Below are positions 37,871 to 47,995 of a stretch of 64,000 nt of DNA, in pieces; positions within the stretch are counted from its first letter, which is position 1, and each line of letters opens with the position of its first letter. The position numbers and the translations under genes are program-made. The notes under the pieces were generated by a model that worked only from the letters and a program-made list of their open reading frames with translations, was not told the DNA's origin and searched no databases. Origin of the DNA: Hyphomicrobiales bacterium 4NK60-0047b (GTDB lineage: Bacteria > Pseudomonadota > Alphaproteobacteria > Rhizobiales > HXMU1428-3). The stretch is taken from NCBI GenBank assembly GCA_040367435.1, contig BAABWY010000001.1, forward strand, positions 248,001-312,000, written 5' to 3'.

Positions 37871-37956
37871 TTTTGCCCCGCCTCAATATTTTTAACCCGG
37901 TATATTTAATAAGTGTCAGCTACAAAGAGTTTATATAGTAAACTCTTAATCCAGAC

Positions 37957-38014
37957 AAAAATAAACCGCACACTCAAAAGGAATGGAATTCCCTTAATTC
38001 GTGCGCGGTTTATA
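37957..38014 (-). terminator. Probable terminator after the DAHP synthase gene
   Basis: On the minus strand, GCGGTTTAT-side and ATAAACCGC-side arms (38005-38013 and 37961-37969) pair, with CAC/GTG continuing inside and a smaller GGAATTCC palindrome in the loop, followed by a T-rich stretch. It starts about ten bases after the stop codon. Confidence 0.7.
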
Positions 38015-38023
38015 TTGTTTTAT

Positions 38024-39430
38024 TTAAGCAGTTTTTGCTTCAGAAACCTGGTTACCGTGACGATCTTTCTTCATGCGTTCTGCAATAAGGAAAGCAAGTT
38101 CTAAAGCCTGGTCAGCATTAAGGCGTGGATCACAATGAGTGTGATAACGCGCTGATAAATCAGCCTCTTTCACAGTCTTAGCACCGCCAATACACTCAGT
38201 TACATTCTGACCAGTCATTTCAACATGAACGCCGCCCGCATGCACCCGCTCAGCTTGGCAAATATCAAAGAAGCTCTCAACTTCACTTAATACCAAATCA
38301 AACGGACGGGTTTTATAGCCAGTAGACGCTTTAATCGTATTGCCGTGCATCGGATCACAAGACCAAACTACCTTGCGGCCTTCTTCTTGAACCTTACGAA
38401 CAAGGCGCGGCAGATGAGCTTGCACATCATCAGCACCAAAGCGGCAAATCAAAGTCAAACGACCCGCTTCATCTTCAGGATTGAGCGTATCAATCAAACG
38501 CATCAAATCATCATCAGAAATAGAAGGACCACATTTCAAACCAATTGGGTTTTTAATGCCGCGCATAAACTCAACATGCGCATGATCAACCTGACGAGTT
38601 CTATCTCCTATCCAGATAAAGTGACCAGAAGTCGCATATGTTTCACCTGACGTTGAATCAACCCGAGCAAACGCTTCCTCATAGCCAAGCAACAAAGCTT
38701 CATGACTGGTAAAAAAGTTAGTCGCTGTAAGCTGACGTGTATTATCAGAATTAATCCCGCACGCTTTCATGAAATCCAGCGTCTCAGTAATCCGGGTAGC
38801 AATTTCACCAAAGCGCTCAGCAGCCGGGCTATTTTCTAAAAACCCTAATGTCCATCTGTGCACATGCTCAAGGTTCGCATAACCACCCTGCGCAAACGCG
38901 CGCAAAAGATTAAGCGTCGCAGCAGACTGGCGATAAGCTTTCAGCTGACGGCGCGGATCAGGAATACGATCCTCCTCAGTGAAGTCGATACCATTAATGA
39001 TATCACCGCGATAAGACGGCAGTTCAACACCATCTTTAGATTCCATCGGCGCTGAGCGAGGTTTCGCAAATTGTCCGGCAATTCTGCCAACTTTCACAAC
39101 AGGCACAGAACCCGCATAAGTTAGAACCACAGCCATTTGCAGCATAACTCTAAAAAAGTCGCGAATATTGTCTCCATGGTGCTCACTAAAGCTTTCAGCG
39201 CAGTCGCCCCCCTGCAGCAAAAAGCCCTCACCTGCAGCAACACGTCCTAAACGTGCCTTAAGGTCACGAGCTTCACCTGCAAAAACCAAAGGAGGAAATG
39301 AACCAAGAGTTTGCTCAACTTCTTTAAGGTCATCCATATTTGGATAATCAGGTACTTGCACAATTGGCTTAGACCGCCAGCTATTTGGGCTCCAACTTTG
39401 GTCCCGGTTCTGGCTTGAAGACTCTGCCAT
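38024..39430 (-). CDS. Class II 3-deoxy-7-phosphoheptulonate synthase
   Basis: 468 residues, the plant-like class II DAHP synthase that starts the shikimate pathway from PEP and erythrose-4-phosphate. Landmarks are [14 protein letters not shown], the metal-binding cysteine region [11 protein letters not shown], and CDPMHGNT near the C-terminus with the conserved His. I chose the ATG at 39430 because GGGAG stands 11 bases upstream; an in-frame GTG at 39442 directly abuts that site. aroQ, a later step of the same pathway, is near the start of the window. Confidence 0.93.
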   Translation of the reverse strand: MAESSSQNRDQSWSPNSWRSKPIVQVPDYPNMDDLKEVEQTLGSFPPLVFAGEARDLKARLGRVAAGEGFLLQGGDCAESFSEHHGDNIRDFFRVMLQMAVVLTYAGSVPVVKVGRIAGQFAKPRSAPMESKDGVELPSYRGDIINGIDFTEEDRIPDPRRQLKAYRQSAATLNLLRAFAQGGYANLEHVHRWTLGFLENSPAAERFGEIATRITETLDFMKACGINSDNTRQLTATNFFTSHEALLLGYEEAFARVDSTSGETYATSGHFIWIGDRTRQVDHAHVEFMRGIKNPIGLKCGPSISDDDLMRLIDTLNPEDEAGRLTLICRFGADDVQAHLPRLVRKVQEEGRKVVWSCDPMHGNTIKASTGYKTRPFDLVLSEVESFFDICQAERVHAGGVHVEMTGQNVTECIGGAKTVKEADLSARYHTHCDPRLNADQALELAFLIAERMKKDRHGNQVSEAKTA

Positions 39431-39566
39431 AACAATAAACACTCCCTATCAAAAAGGTAAAAAAGTAATAGTCAAAATTAAAGTCTGAAGACTTATATCA
39501 TATCCACTATGAGCATAATTCTTAATAGAAACAGCCATAGGAATACGATTTGATAATTTTAAGGGA

Positions 39567-39590
39567 AACCCCTCTTTAAAGAAAGGGGTT
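39567..39590. terminator. Possible terminator after the SDR gene
   Basis: AACCCC (39567-39572) and GGGGTT (39585-39590) with TCTTT/AAAGA inside make a stable stem about 70 bases beyond the SDR stop codon on the minus strand. The T-run is short, so this is tentative. Confidence 0.45.
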
Positions 39591-39661
39591 ATAGGCTATT
39601 TGGCAGCAATTTACCAATCCAAAATGAGAAAAAAGCCTTTTTTTGAGGTGACGCCCTAAGC

Positions 39662-40417
39662 TTATAAAGCCGCCATCATCCCACCATCAACCGTAATCCC
39701 TGAACCCGTCATATATGAGGCATCATCGGAAGCTAAGAAAAGAGCGGCCTTCGCAATCTCTTCTGGTTCGCCAAAACGCCCCATTGGCGTACGTGCTAAA
39801 ATTTGCTCCTTAACAAACGGGTTCCGCACGAACCTGCTTGTCAAATTCGTTGCCACGAACCCAGGGCAAAGATAATTCACGCGGATAGCATACGGCGCAT
39901 ACTCAACAGCAAGACCACGCGAAAGAGACGCCATCGCCGCTTTAGTCGCTGAATAAGCACTCATTTGCCGCGTTGAACGCGTCCCCATAACAGACGCCAG
40001 ATTAACAATCGCAGCATTCTCTGAAGCCCGAAGCAAATCCAGGCCATCACGTGCAAACCGAGCACCACCAACCAGGTTCACCTGCAAAACCAGGTTCCAT
40101 TCCTCATCAGTCATATGGCGCAAATCGGTGCGTACATTCATGCCAGCATTATTAACGATAATATCCAGCTTGCCTGAATGATCCGTAATTTGCTGAATGG
40201 CCGCCTTAACAGAAGGCCCATCAGTTACATCCGCAATAACTTCAAGAGCTTGACCACCTGAATTTTTAATCTGCCCTGCAACATCTTGAGCTTTTTCAGG
40301 GTCAATATCAATCACATAGACGAAAGCACCTTCAGACGCAAACTCACGGGCAATCGACGCCCCAATGCCAGATCCAGCACCAGTAACCAACGCATAACGG
40401 TCATTAAAACGGTTCAT
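39662..40417 (-). CDS. SDR family oxidoreductase
   Basis: 251 residues from the ATG at 40417 (GAGAG just upstream); a longer reading adds about 39 residues unlike the family. Classical short-chain dehydrogenase: cofactor motif TGAGSGIG, NNAG, and the catalytic Ser...Tyr-x3-Lys in ASVMGTRSTRQMSAYSATKAA. The acidic residue in VIDIDPEKAQ suggests NAD(H) preference. The substrate is not identifiable. It follows gor on the same strand with a gap of about 180 bases. Confidence 0.88.
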   Translation of the reverse strand: MNRFNDRYALVTGAGSGIGASIAREFASEGAFVYVIDIDPEKAQDVAGQIKNSGGQALEVIADVTDGPSVKAAIQQITDHSGKLDIIVNNAGMNVRTDLRHMTDEEWNLVLQVNLVGGARFARDGLDLLRASENAAIVNLASVMGTRSTRQMSAYSATKAAMASLSRGLAVEYAPYAIRVNYLCPGFVATNLTSRFVRNPFVKEQILARTPMGRFGEPEEIAKAALFLASDDASYMTGSGITVDGGMMAAL

Positions 40418-40599
40418 AATCACTCTCATAAATAGATAAATTTCAGGCTGTTTTACGCCCAAAGGACTAAATAGGCCAGCTTTTTTCAAAGCCAGCCTAC
40501 TAATAACGAAATAAGAAGAGGGAGATTTTCCCAATTGTGGTTAAGAAATATTATTAACCCTCACAGAAACCAGTTTGCCCAAAACACTAAGGCAGAAAA

Positions 40600-41976
40600 C
40601 TAAGGTCTTGAGTACGACTTCTCTTTCATAGTCACCAACTCTTCAGCAGCGGACGGATGCAAGGCAACCGTCGCATCAAAATCAGCCTTCGTCGCACCCA
40701 TTTTTAAAGCAATACCCAGCGCTTGCGTCATTTCACCAGAGTCTGGCCCTAAAATGTGCACACCAAGCACCTTCTGGCTTGCCTGATCGACAATAATTTT
40801 CATCAAGGTTCGCTCAACCCGGCTGGAAATCGTATTCCTCATTGGGTTAAATTGACTTTTATAAACATCAATCGCCCCAACCTGCTCAAGCGCTTGTTCC
40901 TCAGTTAAACCAACAGTGCCAACTTCTGGCTGTGAAAAGACAGCTGTTGGAATTTGGCTATGATCAACTTTGGTTGGGTTATCATTGAAAACTGTCTCAA
41001 CAAAAGCAGCCCCTTCACGAATGGCAATCGGAGTTAAGTTAACCCGGTCCGTAACATCACCAACCGCATAAATAGAAGGGCAAGAGCTTTGAGAAAATTC
41101 ATCAACTTCAATTTTACCATTTCGGCCTAATGTTACACCAGCCGTTTCAAGTCCAAGCCCTTCAGTTAAAGGCACACGCCCTGTTGCAAACATAACTAGA
41201 CCGGTCTCAAGTGCAGACCCATCTTCAAAATGAAGACGCAAACCATCATTCGTTTTTTCAATTTTTTTAGGTGAAGCATTTAAGCGCACATCTACGCCCC
41301 GCTCGATCATCGCCTCAGTTAATCCAGCGCGCACATCTTCATCAAACCCGCGCAACACCGAAGGTCCTCGATAAGCAAGAGTTGTCTTAGAGCCAAGCCC
41401 ATTAAAAATAGAAGCAAACTCAACAGCAATATACCCACCACCAATCACCGTTACATGCGATGGCAAAGCCTCTAAATCAAAAGCTTCATTAGACGTAATA
41501 CCAAACTCAGCGCCCTCAATTTCCGGCTTAAACGGCGTACCGCCAACAGCAACAAGAATGGTCTTTGCAGTAATAGTGCGACCTTCATTCACCAACTTGA
41601 TTTTCTGTGGGCCAGTCACAACAGCTCTATCTTCAAATGCGGTCACACCAGCTTTGCCTAAATTAGTCAGGTAAATTTGGCTAAGACGGCTAATCTCTTT
41701 GTCCTTTGCAGCAACAAGCTTCGTCCAATCAAATCCAGAAGGTGCGACATCCCAGCCGAAGCCACGCGCATCTTCAAATTCACCAGCGAAACGAGAAGCA
41801 TAAACAAACAGTTTCTTCGGAACGCACCCGCGGATCACACAAGTTCCACCATAGCGATATTCTTCCGCCACAGCCACCTTGGCACCACCTTGCGAAGCCA
41901 ATCGCGCAGCACGAACACCGCCAGAACCACCACCAATTACAAACAAATCATAGTCAAAGGATTGCTCAGTTGTCAT
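40600..41976 (-). CDS. gor: Glutathione-disulfide reductase
   Basis: 458 residues, pyridine nucleotide-disulfide oxidoreductase. FAD site GGGSGGVRAAR, redox disulfide in GGTCVIRGCVPKK, NADPH site GGGYIAVEFA, and C-terminal catalytic HPSAAEELVTM. The CVIRGC spacing and GWDVAPSGFDW are typical of bacterial glutathione reductase. It keeps glutathione reduced. rpiA lies 15 bases upstream on the same strand, so the two are likely co-transcribed; ribose-5-phosphate isomerase belongs to the pentose phosphate route that also supplies NADPH. Confidence 0.94.
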   Translation of the reverse strand: MTTEQSFDYDLFVIGGGSGGVRAARLASQGGAKVAVAEEYRYGGTCVIRGCVPKKLFVYASRFAGEFEDARGFGWDVAPSGFDWTKLVAAKDKEISRLSQIYLTNLGKAGVTAFEDRAVVTGPQKIKLVNEGRTITAKTILVAVGGTPFKPEIEGAEFGITSNEAFDLEALPSHVTVIGGGYIAVEFASIFNGLGSKTTLAYRGPSVLRGFDEDVRAGLTEAMIERGVDVRLNASPKKIEKTNDGLRLHFEDGSALETGLVMFATGRVPLTEGLGLETAGVTLGRNGKIEVDEFSQSSCPSIYAVGDVTDRVNLTPIAIREGAAFVETVFNDNPTKVDHSQIPTAVFSQPEVGTVGLTEEQALEQVGAIDVYKSQFNPMRNTISSRVERTLMKIIVDQASQKVLGVHILGPDSGEMTQALGIALKMGATKADFDATVALHPSAAEELVTMKEKSYSRP

Positions 41977-41991
41977 CTAATCTCGTTCCCC

Positions 41992-42717
41992 TTAAACAAT
42001 CTCGTCTTCATCATCTTCAAACGGCGCTTCATAAACGGTCACACCATCAGCGCCGCCAACAATCGCTCGCTCAGCTATGCCAAGGAACAAACCAGATTCA
42101 ATAACACCTGGAATTAAAGAGAGACAATCAGCCAATTCTTCCGGGTCAGGAATAACATCAAAATGACAATCAATAATATAATGCCCGCCATCCGTTTTAA
42201 AGAACTCACCTTCAGGTGTCTCTCTAACTTGCAAGTCTTGCTTAAGATCAAGTTCTGCACAAAGAACGGAAATCATCTCAAATGTCGAGCGCAAACCAAA
42301 GCCATCAACCTCAACTGGCAATGGAAATGCACCTAATCTGTCAACAACTTTACTTTCATCAGCGATGATAATTAATCGCTCAGAAGCCATCGCGACAATT
42401 TTTTCACGTAAATGAGCACCGCCGCCACCTTTAATAAGGCGCAGCTCCTGATCAAGCTCATCAGCTCCATCAACAGTCACATCAAGAAACGGCTCTTCAT
42501 CGAGCGTTGCTAATTGAATGCCTAAATTCGCAGCCTGTATTTCACTCGCTCTGGACGTTGGAACACAGACCACATCAAGTCCGTCTTTCACTCGTTCACC
42601 AAGCAAATCAATAAAAATAGCAGCGGTTGAACCAGTACCCAAGCCCACCTTCATACCATCTTCAATAAGCTCAAGTGCCGCTTTTGCAGCATTTAATTTA
42701 TAATCGTCAGAAGCCAT
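41992..42717 (-). CDS. rpiA: Ribose-5-phosphate isomerase A
   Basis: Interconverts ribose-5-phosphate and ribulose-5-phosphate. 241 residues from the ATG at 42717, which has GGAG at proper distance; the open frame extends a further 24 codons but that part does not resemble the family. Motifs are VGLGTGSTAAIFID, the catalytic region VDGADELDQELRLIKGGGGA and REKIVA. The C-terminal DDEDEIV is a short acidic extension. It is the first gene of an apparent rpiA-gor unit. Confidence 0.94.
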   Translation of the reverse strand: MASDDYKLNAAKAALELIEDGMKVGLGTGSTAAIFIDLLGERVKDGLDVVCVPTSRASEIQAANLGIQLATLDEEPFLDVTVDGADELDQELRLIKGGGGAHLREKIVAMASERLIIIADESKVVDRLGAFPLPVEVDGFGLRSTFEMISVLCAELDLKQDLQVRETPEGEFFKTDGGHYIIDCHFDVIPDPEELADCLSLIPGVIESGLFLGIAERAIVGGADGVTVYEAPFEDDEDEIV

Positions 42718-42898
42718 ACCACATCTCCAAATAAAAGCTCGGCCACACAATACTCCACCAGAAAGTGCATTTACGCTGCACAATGTCACTTGTTCGCACG
42801 CATTGCCAGTAATAATTTAAGCCGTAACTAAAGAATTACAACCAAAACGAAAGTCCTGATATAAAGGGTTAATCACAAAAGAAATTTTAAGGCCGAGA

Positions 42899-45800
42899 TT
42901 AGCCATAAGCCCTGTAGTGATGACCAATACCAACGCCAACACGCCGTATCAAATCATAACTTTCAACCATTGGGTCAATCAAACGATCATTTAACTCCTC
43001 AAAATCAGAGCCTTCATCAACCATATAACTCGCCTCTTCAGCAATGTCATAGTCAGCCTGTTCAGGTTTCGCTCGAGGATAAGCTTCTCTAAGCGGCGTC
43101 AATGCATCATCAATACGCAGAGATAAAACCATTCTCATAATATCCTTGTGCGTCAAATCATTGCGCGCTGCCAAAACTGGTAGCCGCCCTCCGAGTAAAT
43201 AAATATGCATAATCAAAGCAATTCGAAGCGCATGGAGCATATCGCTCTCAATCACTTCATCTCGCTCATGCCCATCAGCTTGTCCCTGCCACTCATCAAG
43301 TCCCAGCTCCTTAAACAAATCATGCAAATAAATATCATCCTCACGCAAGTAAGTCGCCAAATGCATAAAGCGATCATGGCGCTCATCACCGCGCAACAGT
43401 CCAGCCAACAAGAGACATGGCACCTTTAATGGCGTTTCCATGTTTTCAATCGGACGCGTCACCCAAAAGGCATCATTAAAAATAGAGGCATAAGCCACCA
43501 GAGTTTTCACACTGGAAAGCTGCCGCGCTCTGGCTATCATACCAATAAGACTGCGCGCTCTGGCTGAATTTTGATAGATATTTGCAAATTGTTCTTTGTC
43601 ATAGAGCAAGGCCGAGCCAAATCCACTAATAACATTCGCCAAAAAGCCAAATTGCTGAAGCACACCATTATGAGGAATAGCCCGCATTTTAGCAGCTGCC
43701 ACGCGATTATCTTGCCGACCATCAAACTGACGCTTCGTTTTACGAGACCCGGTCTTAAACAAAAGATTAGTCTCCAAAGCCCCAAGGCTGGATTGATAGT
43801 TTTTATTCTCAAATAATTTCGTTTGATATGTTTTCACATGCTCAAACAGATCCTCGTTGAAATCAGGGTTATCATAAAGCACATCAGAAAACTCACCGCC
43901 TTCAATATGATGTGAGCGGACAAATTCCAAAAGAGTTGCCTTGGCTAAAGTCTCTGACCCAAAAAACACATAACCATCACCGCCCTGAAAACTGATTTCA
44001 TGATGCAATCGCAACTCTTTTTCATTATAGGCATTGCGCACATACGGAGTAAGCACATAATCAAACCGTTCTTTCAAAGAAGAAGGATGCGCCCCCCGCC
44101 CCATAGATTCGCCGTGAGTGTTAAAAATCAAAACTTCGATATGCCCTAAATTGGCATTATTTAAAATAGACGCAATCCGCCGTTGCAATTTTTCAATAGC
44201 CAAGGTTGCCGGAATCTGCCCCATAAAGCGTCCTGCATCAGAAAACCCCGTTTGAATTGAGATACGCCCACGTTTTAAAACATAGTCTCGATAAGATTTT
44301 AGTTTCAATAACGCCTTGATGATCTCAGCACCGCGTTCCATAGCACGCTCTGTCTCAAAGAGGGGAGATATATCAACTCGTTCCTCAATGCCAAAAAGTT
44401 TTGCGAAATAAAGTGCCGATAAAACCGTGAGAGAATGCTCACATTCAGCGATCAAAAGTCTAATCGGCGCATCACCATCAATATATTTCAAAATCTGAGA
44501 AATAACGATGAATTGCCGAACAGCCGTTGATCGCTCTAACGCAAGACATTTAAAATTAACGGTTTCAGTATCATCATTTAAAATCATCTCATCTAATTTA
44601 GAAAGACTAACCAAACTCGATACATCAACAGAACCACCCCCAAGTGGCTTTCGAATTGCATTGTGTAATTGCATCGCATTAATACGAATATGAATATGAG
44701 ACGTCGTTAAACCTGAACTCATTAGCTCTGTTTTCAACTCCGTTAACACAAACAATGATGCATCAGTTGAACACGCCCCAATAGCGCTGCAAACAGAATC
44801 AAGAAGAGGCTTTAAAGAAGATCGAAGCGGTCTGTCTTTTTTAGAAATTCCTACTGTTTTACTCACGCCACTAAAAATTCCAGATGTTAGCGTAGAGCCA
44901 TCTTCACCCACATCACCTGTCAAAAAATTAGCAGCTTTACTAATATCAGCAGGCGTCGGCTCATCAACTGAAAATAAAATCAAAGAGCGGTCTAACGCAT
45001 CAATTTCACTGCGGATCATTTTGTATGCCGCTTGCAAAAAGGAGGCTGACTGCTTTTCATCTTCTTGAAGTTTATAAAGGCTTGTCTCAATTGAAGTGGA
45101 ATGCTGCTGTAGTTGATCGCGCTTTTCTTTCAAACGGAAACAAAGACTATCATACCAGCGAATGTCTGTTCGACCATCAAGGTCATAACCAACCCAGCTA
45201 TTTAGGTTAACCACACAAGGAAGCAACTCAGTCCATTGCTCTGGATAAAGTCTCTTGGCTTCCTCTAAGATAATCTTGTGAAATTCACGCCGCGCAAGAC
45301 CTGCATTTTTTAACGCCACTTGAGCCTGGTTTTGCTCTGACATTAAATCCAAATCAACATCAGGTCGGTGCTCTAATTTATTCAACCGCTCTTTGAAATC
45401 AGCCTCAAGGGCCAATTCTGGTTTCTCAATCAACTCGATCAAAAACTCTCTCATAGCTTGTGGCATTGAAAAAGTCGGATGGGCAGTAAATACAACACCT
45501 TTGCGAGGGCGCTCAAATTCAGCTTTAAACTCATCGAATGAAATAAGCTTACCATCCACATGAGCCACTTCATGAACATAGCCGCGAAAACGGATCAAAT
45601 CACTTCCCGCATCATCAATATTTTTCTCACCAATATAAGAACGCATATTCTGCGCGCGGCTCATTAACGCTCTGTCGGATAAAATCTTAATCATCGATGA
45701 GAAGTCATCAAGAGAAAGGCGCCCCGCTTCAAGTTCTCTCGAAAGCTCAAACGCCAGCTGTTTCACCGGGTTAAATTGCGGTTCATTCGCAATCCGCTTC

Positions 45801-45988
45801 CAATACTTATCAAGCCTCCCCCCAAGGTCCGTTAAGAGGTCTTTATATTGTCCCTCTAAATCAGAGTGCCCATTTTCAAACTTAGCTGACTGTGGAGGAG
45901 CCATTCCTTCATCTCCATTTGAAGTCTTTGAATGAGATCCTGTAATATTCAGTCCAGTGTTCACTTCTCGCGCTCCGTTCTTTAGCAT
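42899..45988 (-). CDS. Divergent phosphoenolpyruvate carboxylase-like protein
   Basis: 1029 residues. Several PEP carboxylase landmarks are recognisable but altered: VVFTAHPTFSM (His170) for the TAHPTE motif, NSWVGYDLDGR for GxWIGGDRDGN, TGFSDAGRFMG for GYSDSNKDxG (the Lys is Arg), and THGESMGRGAHP for FHGRGGSxGRGGGP, where the first Arg-Gly-Gly is missing. RAIPHNG matches RAIPW, and the usual C-terminal QNTG is absent (ends GHHYRAYG). It may make oxaloacetate from PEP and bicarbonate, but the loss of several catalytic residues makes another or regulatory role possible. A later start at Met29 with GGAG upstream is an alternative. Confidence 0.75.
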   Translation of the reverse strand: MLKNGAREVNTGLNITGSHSKTSNGDEGMAPPQSAKFENGHSDLEGQYKDLLTDLGGRLDKYWKRIANEPQFNPVKQLAFELSRELEAGRLSLDDFSSMIKILSDRALMSRAQNMRSYIGEKNIDDAGSDLIRFRGYVHEVAHVDGKLISFDEFKAEFERPRKGVVFTAHPTFSMPQAMREFLIELIEKPELALEADFKERLNKLEHRPDVDLDLMSEQNQAQVALKNAGLARREFHKIILEEAKRLYPEQWTELLPCVVNLNSWVGYDLDGRTDIRWYDSLCFRLKEKRDQLQQHSTSIETSLYKLQEDEKQSASFLQAAYKMIRSEIDALDRSLILFSVDEPTPADISKAANFLTGDVGEDGSTLTSGIFSGVSKTVGISKKDRPLRSSLKPLLDSVCSAIGACSTDASLFVLTELKTELMSSGLTTSHIHIRINAMQLHNAIRKPLGGGSVDVSSLVSLSKLDEMILNDDTETVNFKCLALERSTAVRQFIVISQILKYIDGDAPIRLLIAECEHSLTVLSALYFAKLFGIEERVDISPLFETERAMERGAEIIKALLKLKSYRDYVLKRGRISIQTGFSDAGRFMGQIPATLAIEKLQRRIASILNNANLGHIEVLIFNTHGESMGRGAHPSSLKERFDYVLTPYVRNAYNEKELRLHHEISFQGGDGYVFFGSETLAKATLLEFVRSHHIEGGEFSDVLYDNPDFNEDLFEHVKTYQTKLFENKNYQSSLGALETNLLFKTGSRKTKRQFDGRQDNRVAAAKMRAIPHNGVLQQFGFLANVISGFGSALLYDKEQFANIYQNSARARSLIGMIARARQLSSVKTLVAYASIFNDAFWVTRPIENMETPLKVPCLLLAGLLRGDERHDRFMHLATYLREDDIYLHDLFKELGLDEWQGQADGHERDEVIESDMLHALRIALIMHIYLLGGRLPVLAARNDLTHKDIMRMVLSLRIDDALTPLREAYPRAKPEQADYDIAEEASYMVDEGSDFEELNDRLIDPMVESYDLIRRVGVGIGHHYRAYG

Positions 45989-46221
45989 TCTCTACTGAAT
46001 GCATTCCTTAAAACAAGACGAATTTCTCTTGATAAAACCGCAACCTTGCTCTATCCCACAATCATCCGAAACCTATGAGAGATACAATGTCGCATATTGC
46101 CGCTTGAAGGCCTAAATCTCTGAACAAATGATAAGCTAAGCCTATAAACCAAGCCATTCAAAAGCTCTTAGACAAAAAATCGATTACAAAGAGAACCTCA
46201 ACTATTACAAAGAAACCACAA

Positions 46222-46896
46222 ATGACGTCTAAAAAACTCACAATTTGCTTTGATCTTGATGGCACCTTGGTAAACTCAGCCCCAGACCTGTTTTCAGCTC
46301 TAGATCATGCACTTCATTCTAAAGGTTACGACAAAAGCTCACACTCTGAGATCCGCCCCATCATAGGCCAAGGCGCAAAAGCAATGATTATACGCGCATT
46401 AAATCTTAAAAATATTCAACTAAACGATACAGAAATTGATGAGCTTTGGCATATTCTAATAGAGCATTACACCATCCACAGCGCAGATCAGACACATCCA
46501 TTCGAAGGAACAGTTAAAGCTCTGGAAGAATTGCAAAGTGAGGGACACATACTGACAGTTTGCACAAACAAAACAATAGACCTAACTCTTCCGCTGCTTG
46601 AAAAGCTTGATTTAACAAAACACTTTCAGGCCATAACAGGTGCCAACAGTTTTCCCTTTAAAAAACCAGATGCGCGTCATTTATTTGAAACAATCAAACA
46701 AGCTGGCGGCAATGCAGAAGCTGCCGTAATGATTGGCGACAGCAAAACAGACATCCAAACAGCTGCAAATGCGAGCATTCCTTCAATTGGTGTAACATGG
46801 GGATATACAGACATCCCAATGCCAGACCTAAACCCAACCCATCTCATCAATCATTTTGATGAACTCTCGAATGTGATCGAAAAAATTGCCAGCTAG
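46222..46896 (+). CDS. gph: HAD family phosphoglycolate phosphatase
   Basis: 224 residues. HAD motif I is FDLDGTLVNSAPD, motif II VCTNK, motif III the Lys in FKKPDARH, and motif IV MIGDSKTDIQTA. The cap domain and the sequence around it fit Gph, which removes phosphate from 2-phosphoglycolate formed by oxygenation or DNA repair; related substrates are possible. The gene is divergent from the PEP carboxylase-like gene and convergent with speB. Confidence 0.88.
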   Translation: MTSKKLTICFDLDGTLVNSAPDLFSALDHALHSKGYDKSSHSEIRPIIGQGAKAMIIRALNLKNIQLNDTEIDELWHILIEHYTIHSADQTHPFEGTVKALEELQSEGHILTVCTNKTIDLTLPLLEKLDLTKHFQAITGANSFPFKKPDARHLFETIKQAGGNAEAAVMIGDSKTDIQTAANASIPSIGVTWGYTDIPMPDLNPTHLINHFDELSNVIEKIAS

Positions 46897-46948
46897 AACA
46901 TACCCCTCTCAGCTAGCTTCAAGAGTTCTTTAACATACGAAGAAGGAG

Positions 46949-47057
46949 TTCAGCCCATTTTCGGGCTGAAGGACATGGCAGCAGGGCTGCCCGGCGCATG
47001 CGCCGCCCCTCGGAGGGTTTTTCGCGCCTAACGCGAAAAATAACCCGTGAGAGAAAA
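46949..47057 (+). repeat. Family B structured repeat
   Basis: Chain of five hairpins: TTCAGCCC/GGGCTGAA, then GGACAT and GGCAGC/GCTGCC, GGCGC/GCGCC, CCCTC-G-GAGGG, and TTTTTCGCG/CGCGAAAAA, ended by CCCGTGAGAGAAAA. It lies between two convergent genes. The copy at 30166 has the same order of constant blocks with different stem sequences. It may act as a terminator locally; the family itself is unidentified. Confidence 0.65.
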
Positions 47058-47063
47058 CAGAGA

Positions 47064-47972
47064 CTAACGTAATCGCGTATGATCAACCAAAGCATAACTC
47101 AAAATTTTATAAGCCAATTTCGCCGCTAAAAAATCACACGCATGCAATCCAGGGCGCGGCGCTAATTCAACGACATCTCCCCCAACAATCGTGCCCACAT
47201 CAGCGGCGGCTCTTAAAACATCTAACGCTTGATACCAATCCAAACCGCCCGGCTCCGGTGTACCTGTTGCCGGCATAAGGCTGCTATCAAAACAATCCAA
47301 ATCAAATGTCACATAAATATTCTTACCCTTTAAAGGCTCAACAATATCTTCAATTCGCGTGTTTTTAGCTTCACTTGCCCAATGTAGAGTAATTCTGTCC
47401 CTGTTCGCCTCAAGAAATGGGATTTCTTCTTGTGAAATATTCCTCAAACCAACCCCAACTAACGAAACCGATTTATAATCCAACACACGCCGCATAGCAG
47501 CCGCGTGAGAAAAATGTTGCCCCTCATACCCATCGCGCAAATCAGCATGTGCATCAAATTGCAACACAACCAAATTATCGTAAACATCAACAAATGGGCG
47601 GATCGCACCGGCAGTCAAGCTATGCTCCCCTCCAAGAATAAGAGGAAATTTGCCATCATTGAGAACTTCACGAACCATTAAAGCTATCTGCTTCAATGCT
47701 GCCTCAAGTGAACCCGCAATCGGTTGAGGCTGCAGGGTTGCAACTTCATACTCAGAAATAATCTCGGACCAATATTCTTCGTCAAATAACTCAACCTCTT
47801 TACTTGCAGCCAAAATAGCTTCTGGCCCAAAAGAAGTCCCACCTTGAAAAGAAACCGATTGTTCTAATCCAAAAGGAATAACAACAGCTTGTGCCAAATG
47901 AGGTTTAGAAGAACCTGGTCGAACAGGATCAAGAAAAGCCAAATCCGCCGGCATATATTTAAATTGCCGCAT
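47064..47972 (-). CDS. speB: Agmatinase / ureohydrolase family
   Basis: 302 residues. Manganese-binding motifs of the arginase superfamily are all present: GGEHSLTAG, QFDAHADLRDGYEG and FDLDCFDSSLMPATGTPEPGG. Agmatine to putrescine and urea is the likeliest reaction given the polyamine neighbour upstream, although guanidinobutyrase-like activity is possible. GGAGGG precedes the ATG. The ornithine decarboxylase-type gene lies 24 bases upstream, so they form an operon. Confidence 0.88.
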   Translation of the reverse strand: MRQFKYMPADLAFLDPVRPGSSKPHLAQAVVIPFGLEQSVSFQGGTSFGPEAILAASKEVELFDEEYWSEIISEYEVATLQPQPIAGSLEAALKQIALMVREVLNDGKFPLILGGEHSLTAGAIRPFVDVYDNLVVLQFDAHADLRDGYEGQHFSHAAAMRRVLDYKSVSLVGVGLRNISQEEIPFLEANRDRITLHWASEAKNTRIEDIVEPLKGKNIYVTFDLDCFDSSLMPATGTPEPGGLDWYQALDVLRAAADVGTIVGGDVVELAPRPGLHACDFLAAKLAYKILSYALVDHTRLR

Positions 47973-47995
47973 CGATACCCTCCAAAAAACGATAA

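Noticed and set aside
39431-39442. Upstream GTG start for the DAHP synthase
   Set aside because: The GGGAG site abuts the GTG directly, whereas it is placed usefully for the ATG at 39430.
46949-47057. 4.5S/SRP RNA or another standard housekeeping RNA in the GGACATGGCAGC repeat
   Set aside because: The GGAAGGNAGCAG-type SRP core is absent and the element occurs in three copies with different stems, which does not fit a single-copy housekeeping RNA.
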